From Benincasa hispida (taxonomy: Eukaryota; Streptophyta; Magnoliopsida; Cucurbitales; Cucurbitaceae): a stretch of 64,000 nt of DNA. The position numbers were made by a program, and so were the translations under genes. Positions 60,083 to 64,000 of this stretch are shown piece by piece. Position 1 is the stretch's first letter; each line of letters begins with the position of its first letter. The stretch spans positions 39,694,757 through 39,758,756 of the forward strand of contig NC_052350.1 of the NCBI RefSeq assembly GCF_009727055.1. Reading direction: 5' to 3'. A model generated the notes under the pieces. It made no database searches. It saw only the letters and a program-made list of their open reading frames with translations, and was not told where the DNA came from.

Positions 60083-60540
60083 GAACCGATTCTCTTCCAT
60101 AGGCCTATGGTGCTATTTTTGGGCCAAACTTGGTTGTTTTAAAAAAAAAAAAAAAAAAATTGCTTCTTCTTTTTTTTTTTTTTTCCCCTCGATTATACCC
60201 ATTAGTCTAAAATTATCCCTAACATTTATTTAAACCATCAAAAGCAGCTAGAGGAAAAGAAAATAAAAGGGGATCATAAAACGAAGCGTTTGTCGTCCTT
60301 GCATGACGACATGTCGGCCACTCCTCTGCCCATTAACCAATATACTTTCCTAATCGAAAAGACCAAAATACCCTCAGAGTGCCCGAATTTGGATGTCAAT
60401 TTCACCTTCACCACAACCCCTACAAGGAAAAGGAAAAGGAAAAAAAATAATATAGACGATTATTCTAAGATTTTTAAACCTTTTTTTTTTTTCCAGATTT
60501 TTAAACCTTTTTTTTCTTACCTAGAATAATATCTTCGTGG
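60083..60540. other. Short spacer with homopolymer runs
   Basis: A runs and T runs at 60139-60185. The small frame at 60290-60529 has a 'TRKRKRKKNN' tail and no domain; unlikely to be a gene. Confidence 0.35.
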
Positions 60541-60544
60541 TTAA

Positions 60545-61310
60545 ATTACAACATAGTTTCCGAAATTCTAATTTTCAATGATTTAGTCTTGTCCTTCTAA
60601 ATTTATAAAAATTTAATCCATAAACTTTAATAAGTATCAATTTAATCTTTATAATTTACAATTCATCATGATTTAGTTTTTCCATAGAAAAATATTATTA
60701 AGATTTAATAAAAATTTTTGTAAATTGATGAAATAATCAAGAGAGTACGTTTCTTTATAAATTATAAGGCAACTTGTAAAAACCATCCCTAAAATATGGT
60801 GATAATTGCAATTATACCCTCAAACTTTCATTTGTGAAAATTTAGCTCATAAATTTATACAAGTGTTAAAATTAGATCCTCAAACTTATAATAGTTGTAG
60901 GAATTGTAATAATTGTATAAGTTTGAGAGTTCACTTTTTATCATTTGTGGTCCAATTTTTACTACTAATGTAAGTTTGAGGACCTAACTTTTATAATTAA
61001 AAGTTTGAGGGTGTAAATTGCAATTACCACCATACTTTAAGTGTGGTTTTTATTTACCCTAAATTATAAAAACTATATAGTCACATATAAAAAAAATTGA
61101 CAGTTAAGTTGAATGTGATTTTTCATGATAGAGATTAAAATGTTATAAATTTGAAACTTCAAGGATCGAATTGTTATAATTTGAAAATATAGGGTCTAAA
61201 ATGTTACATGTTATAATTCAATGATTATTACAAATTTGAAAACCAAGGACACAATAGTTACAAATCAAAGTTTATGGACTAAATCGTTTGTTGAAAACAG
61301 GACTTGAATG
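60545..61310. mobile_element. Diffuse foldback element hosting a younger MITE
   Basis: The arms resemble each other in reverse ('tttaatccataaacttt' near 60607; 'aaagtttatggactaaat' near 61268) but are loosely conserved. The 60768-61059 element sits inside with its own 10-bp TSD. Exact outer borders unknown. Confidence 0.5.
60768..61059. mobile_element. Mutator-like MITE with 10-bp TSD taaattataa
   Basis: taaattataa flanks it at 60758-60767 and 61060-61069. The arms are long inverted repeats: left 'atggtgataattgcaattat' then 'accctcaaactttc'; right reverse complement 'atggtggtaattgcaattt' then 'caccctcaaactttt'. The 292-bp length, long arms and 9-10-bp TSD fit a Mutator-type MITE. Confidence 0.8.
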
Positions 61311-61373
61311 AATAACTTGGGTGTATTCTTGTTCGCTTTTTTGCCCTTAACCTCAAATTAATTAATTAATTAA

Positions 61374-62297
61374 TATTTTGATGATAACAAACCTGATTCT
61401 ATTTATTGTAATTTTATTATTTTGAATAGTCCGCATAGAGTTCGGAACAATGATTCCGATGCATCTTCAATCACCAAAATTATATATTATTATATTATAT
61501 TTTGTTTGTGTCTAACGGCTAGTTGAGTTTAAATCTCAACCATTCAATTTAACTTTTTGAATAATCCAATGGCTCAAATTAAAACCCTCTTTTTACCCAC
61601 TTCCTTCTCTTTTTATACTTCATCTTTTCCAAAATTATTTTTCAACTTTTCACATTTTACAATCCTCAAAATTAGTATAAAAAAAAAAAAAAAAATCATC
61701 ATTGTTACTCTCTCTACAAGCTTCCAATTTCTTTCTTTCATCTTATTTTTTAGAGAAATTTCTATTGTATTGTGGGGATTAAAGTGTGCGAGCTCAATCT
61801 TGTATACCCACTTTTTTAGAGAGTTTCGTTGTGTAATTTAAAGTTTCAAAACATTGTAATGGTTGGATTCTAACACATGGAAAGAATGAGTTTGGCTCTT
61901 GAACCCATAAAAGAAGCAAGGTAGCGGTTCGGCTCTCATTCGTGGAAAGAGTCAAAAGAATATTTTTTTTAATCAAAGTCCCAAAAGGCACTCGGGAATG
62001 TGGATGTAGATCGTGTTTGACCGAACCACTATAAAAAAAAGTGTCTTCTTCTCTATCTCTTTCCTAGTTATTCTTCCATTTAATTTTAATTGCTTGATTT
62101 TGTTTGTTGAGATTGATTGAGTATATTGTTACATAATTTTTTTTATCATTCTTGTTATTTAGCATAAATTAAAGTTTTTATCAATTTAATTTTAAAATAT
62201 CTAATTAGATTAAATTCAGCATACTTTAAGAAAAAGTTTAATTAAACTCTATTCACACCTCCTCCCTCCTCTCTAGGGGTGCCATACCAATCCTACA
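61374..62297 (+). mobile_element. 5' LTR of a SIRE-type copia element
   Basis: Starts near 'attttgatgataacaaacc' (61376), a phrase typical of SIRE/Maximus LTR starts, and ends 'accaatcctaca' two bases before the primer site. It contains 'gtctaacggctagttg', a promoter-like tttttatactt at about 61609, and 'gtgtttgaccgaaccacta'. The first base is uncertain because TG appears changed to TA. Confidence 0.7.
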
Positions 62298-62299
62298 AT

Positions 62300-62310
62300 T
62301 GGTATCAGAG
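62300..62310 (+). other. Copia primer-binding site, duplicated 95 bp downstream
   Basis: TGGTATCAGAG follows the LTR end tcctaca. A second, degenerate copy 'tcctacaatttgtatcagag' starts at 62386, so LTR end and primer site are partly duplicated. Confidence 0.85.
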
Positions 62311-62506
62311 TTGGTTGCTCTCTTATTTGTGATACAAATTTTCATATATCATTTTAGTTTTATAACCATTGTTTGAGTTTCTCACTCCTACAATTTGTAT
62401 CAGAGAAGGGAGCTCTTGTATGTAAATTATTTTTCAAATATTGTTTTGGTACTTGAAGTATCTTATTGTTTGAAAAATTATTTGAAAGCTTAATTGCTAG
62501 AGTCTT

Positions 62507-64000
62507 ATGACAACTTTAGAAAATTATTTTGTTGATAGACCTCATTCTTTGATGAAAATAGAAATTATGATGTATGGAAAAATAGAATGAAAACATTTAT
62601 GCTTGCTATAGGATTTAAATGTTTTATTTGTTTGTGAGCATGATTTAACTAAATTGGAATTGAACAATGAATTGCTTACATTTAATGCTAAAGCCATAAA
62701 TATTATATATTGTGCATTAGCGAGACAAATATGTGATAAAATCTTACCTTTTAAATATGCATATGATATTTGAAATTTTCTTGACAATATGCATAGTTTA
62801 GAAAATTCTCCTTGTACTACTAATGTTTTATTTGATATGAAGGAGAATTATGATTCTAATAATCAAGAAAAATTTCATGAAGTGAAAAAAGAAAAATGTG
62901 ATGAGTCTTCTTTATGCTTGATGGCCCATTCGAAATATGACTTTGTTGATGAGACCGATGAAGATGATGTAAGTCACAAATCTCTATCTTAAGATGAACT
63001 ATATGATGCATTTGTAAGTATGCAACATGATTTAGAAAAAGTTAGCTCTAAATATCTAAAACTTTCAAATAATTTTAAGACATTATCTATTGAAAATAAA
63101 TCTTTGATAAACGAAGATACATGTTTGAAAAATCGAGCAACTAATGATGTTTTGCATGATGATAACTTTTGTGGTGATGAGAAATGTGACTTAAATGATA
63201 GAATTAAGTTTCTTGAAATTGAAAATAGTGAGCTTAAATCTTTAGCATGTGAAATAAATGTTGAATTGAATGATTTGAGGAATGTAAATGAGAAAATTGA
63301 ATCTTGTTCTTTGAAATTGAAAGATGAAATTCTTATTTTGGAAGATAGCAATACATCTTTAGAAAAAGATAAATTTTCTCTTGTTGACAAAATTAAATTT
63401 CTTGAGTGCGATATTCATGAGAAAAATGACCTTTTGCATATGCTTAAAGAGAAAGAATTGCTTGCTAATAAAGAGTTTGCAATTGCAAAAGGGTCCATAA
63501 AGAAATTGACTATATGTACACAAAAATTAGATAAAATTATTGACTTGGATAAACCTTTGAATGATAAAAGGGGATTAGGCCATGTGAATGAAAATTCTTC
63601 AACTACTTCTAAGAGTACTAGTTTTGTTAAAGTCACTTGTTGTATATCTCAAGATGGTTTGCCTAATATATCTAATTTTGTTGAAGCTAAGCTTATGCCA
63701 AAGCATGAAAAAGTTAAACATGGTCATGGAAATTCTTTGTGCTAAAACATGAAAAATCTAGAAATTCTCTTGGTAAATCAAAATCTATGCATAAACAATT
63801 TCATGCTAGATCGAAATGTGCTCATAATATGAAATTTGTTAGTAAGCATGAAAAGGCTAAATCTAAACTTGAAAAATCAAAGTTTGTACCTCATCATTCA
63901 CATGTAAAACTAATTATATGCATAGTGGTAAATGTGTGCATAATCATGGAAATATCATAAATGTGCACGAAAAACTAAAATTTGTGCCTACATATCATTT
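62507..64000 (+). pseudogene. SIRE-type copia gag, broken and running off the window
   Basis: The frame begins ATG at 62507, 'TTLENYFVDRPHS'. Across a frame change it continues 'DENRNYDVWKNRMKTFM' and 'FNAKAINIIYCALARQICDK', the N-terminal half of plant copia Gag. 62789-62992 gives the acidic linker ('CLMAHSKYDFVDETDEDD'). 63020-63745 is a 241-residue coiled-coil block rich in heptads (DRIKFLEIENSELKSLA), typical of SIRE Gag. 63739-63960 is a basic His/Lys-rich segment before the zinc knuckle, which lies beyond the window. Stops and at least two frame changes show decay. Confidence 0.8.

Noticed and set aside
60290..60529. 79-codon frame as a nuclear-localised small protein
   Set aside because: The basic run is a low-complexity 'aggaaaagg' repeat and the rest has no similarity I can recognise.

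Overview
The window looks like nuclear DNA of a flowering plant. It is AT-rich, packed with nested retrotransposons and small inverted-repeat elements, and holds one convincing host gene with a spliced intron. Several elements match my memory of repeats common in cucurbit genomes, such as the ones carrying a 'ctatcactgatagac'-like palindrome. Cucurbitaceae is therefore my best guess, but it is an inference.

Host gene. On the minus strand, 45904 to 43900, lies a two-exon SHI/STY-family transcription factor. It has the perfect C3HC3H zinc finger and IGGH domain of LATERAL ROOT PRIMORDIUM 1 (LRP1). Splicing 45325^44246 gives 308 residues, close to Arabidopsis LRP1 (320). I found no other intact gene, tRNA, rRNA or CRISPR.

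1-23.7 kb is a graveyard of elements. It holds a CACTA-like element (1-2532) and a decayed minus-strand copia gag/protease with PBS and LTR (3.2-5.9 kb). Next come the 3' end of a second copia (about 7.0-7.7 kb) and a gypsy-like 3' region and gag-like ORF (7.8-10.9 kb). A lysine/glutamate-rich transposon gene follows (12.8-15.3 kb), split by a solo LTR with a perfect target-site duplication (TSD). More LTRs of the same family, a second CACTA end (17.7 kb) and further copia pieces (19.1-22.1 kb) complete this part.

23.75-39.02 kb is one nested insertion. An LTR element flanked by gtatg sits in one unit of an old tandem duplication. It contains a 2.8-kb solo LTR of another family (29354-37899). 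That in turn contains a full-length Ty1/copia element (29838-35566) with two 0.8-kb LTRs, a tRNA-Met primer site, a polypurine tract and a perfect 5-bp TSD. The second duplication unit (39.15-40.44 kb) keeps the empty target site.

40.8-48.8 kb holds two nested 8-bp-TSD hAT-like elements, LRP1 and, upstream of it, an inverted-repeat MITE and a solo LTR with TSD ttatg. 48.8-61.3 kb is AT-rich and gene-poor, with foldback elements (one with a 10-bp TSD), tRNA-derived SINE remnants and microsatellites. At 61.4 kb a SIRE-type copia begins (LTR, PBS, gag) and runs off the window end.

Nothing here is a clear new biological system. The most useful results are the ordered nesting with its in-window empty site, the catalytic lesions of the copia element, an N-marked assembly fault at 24433, and an unusually long ATG-less open frame 5' of LRP1.
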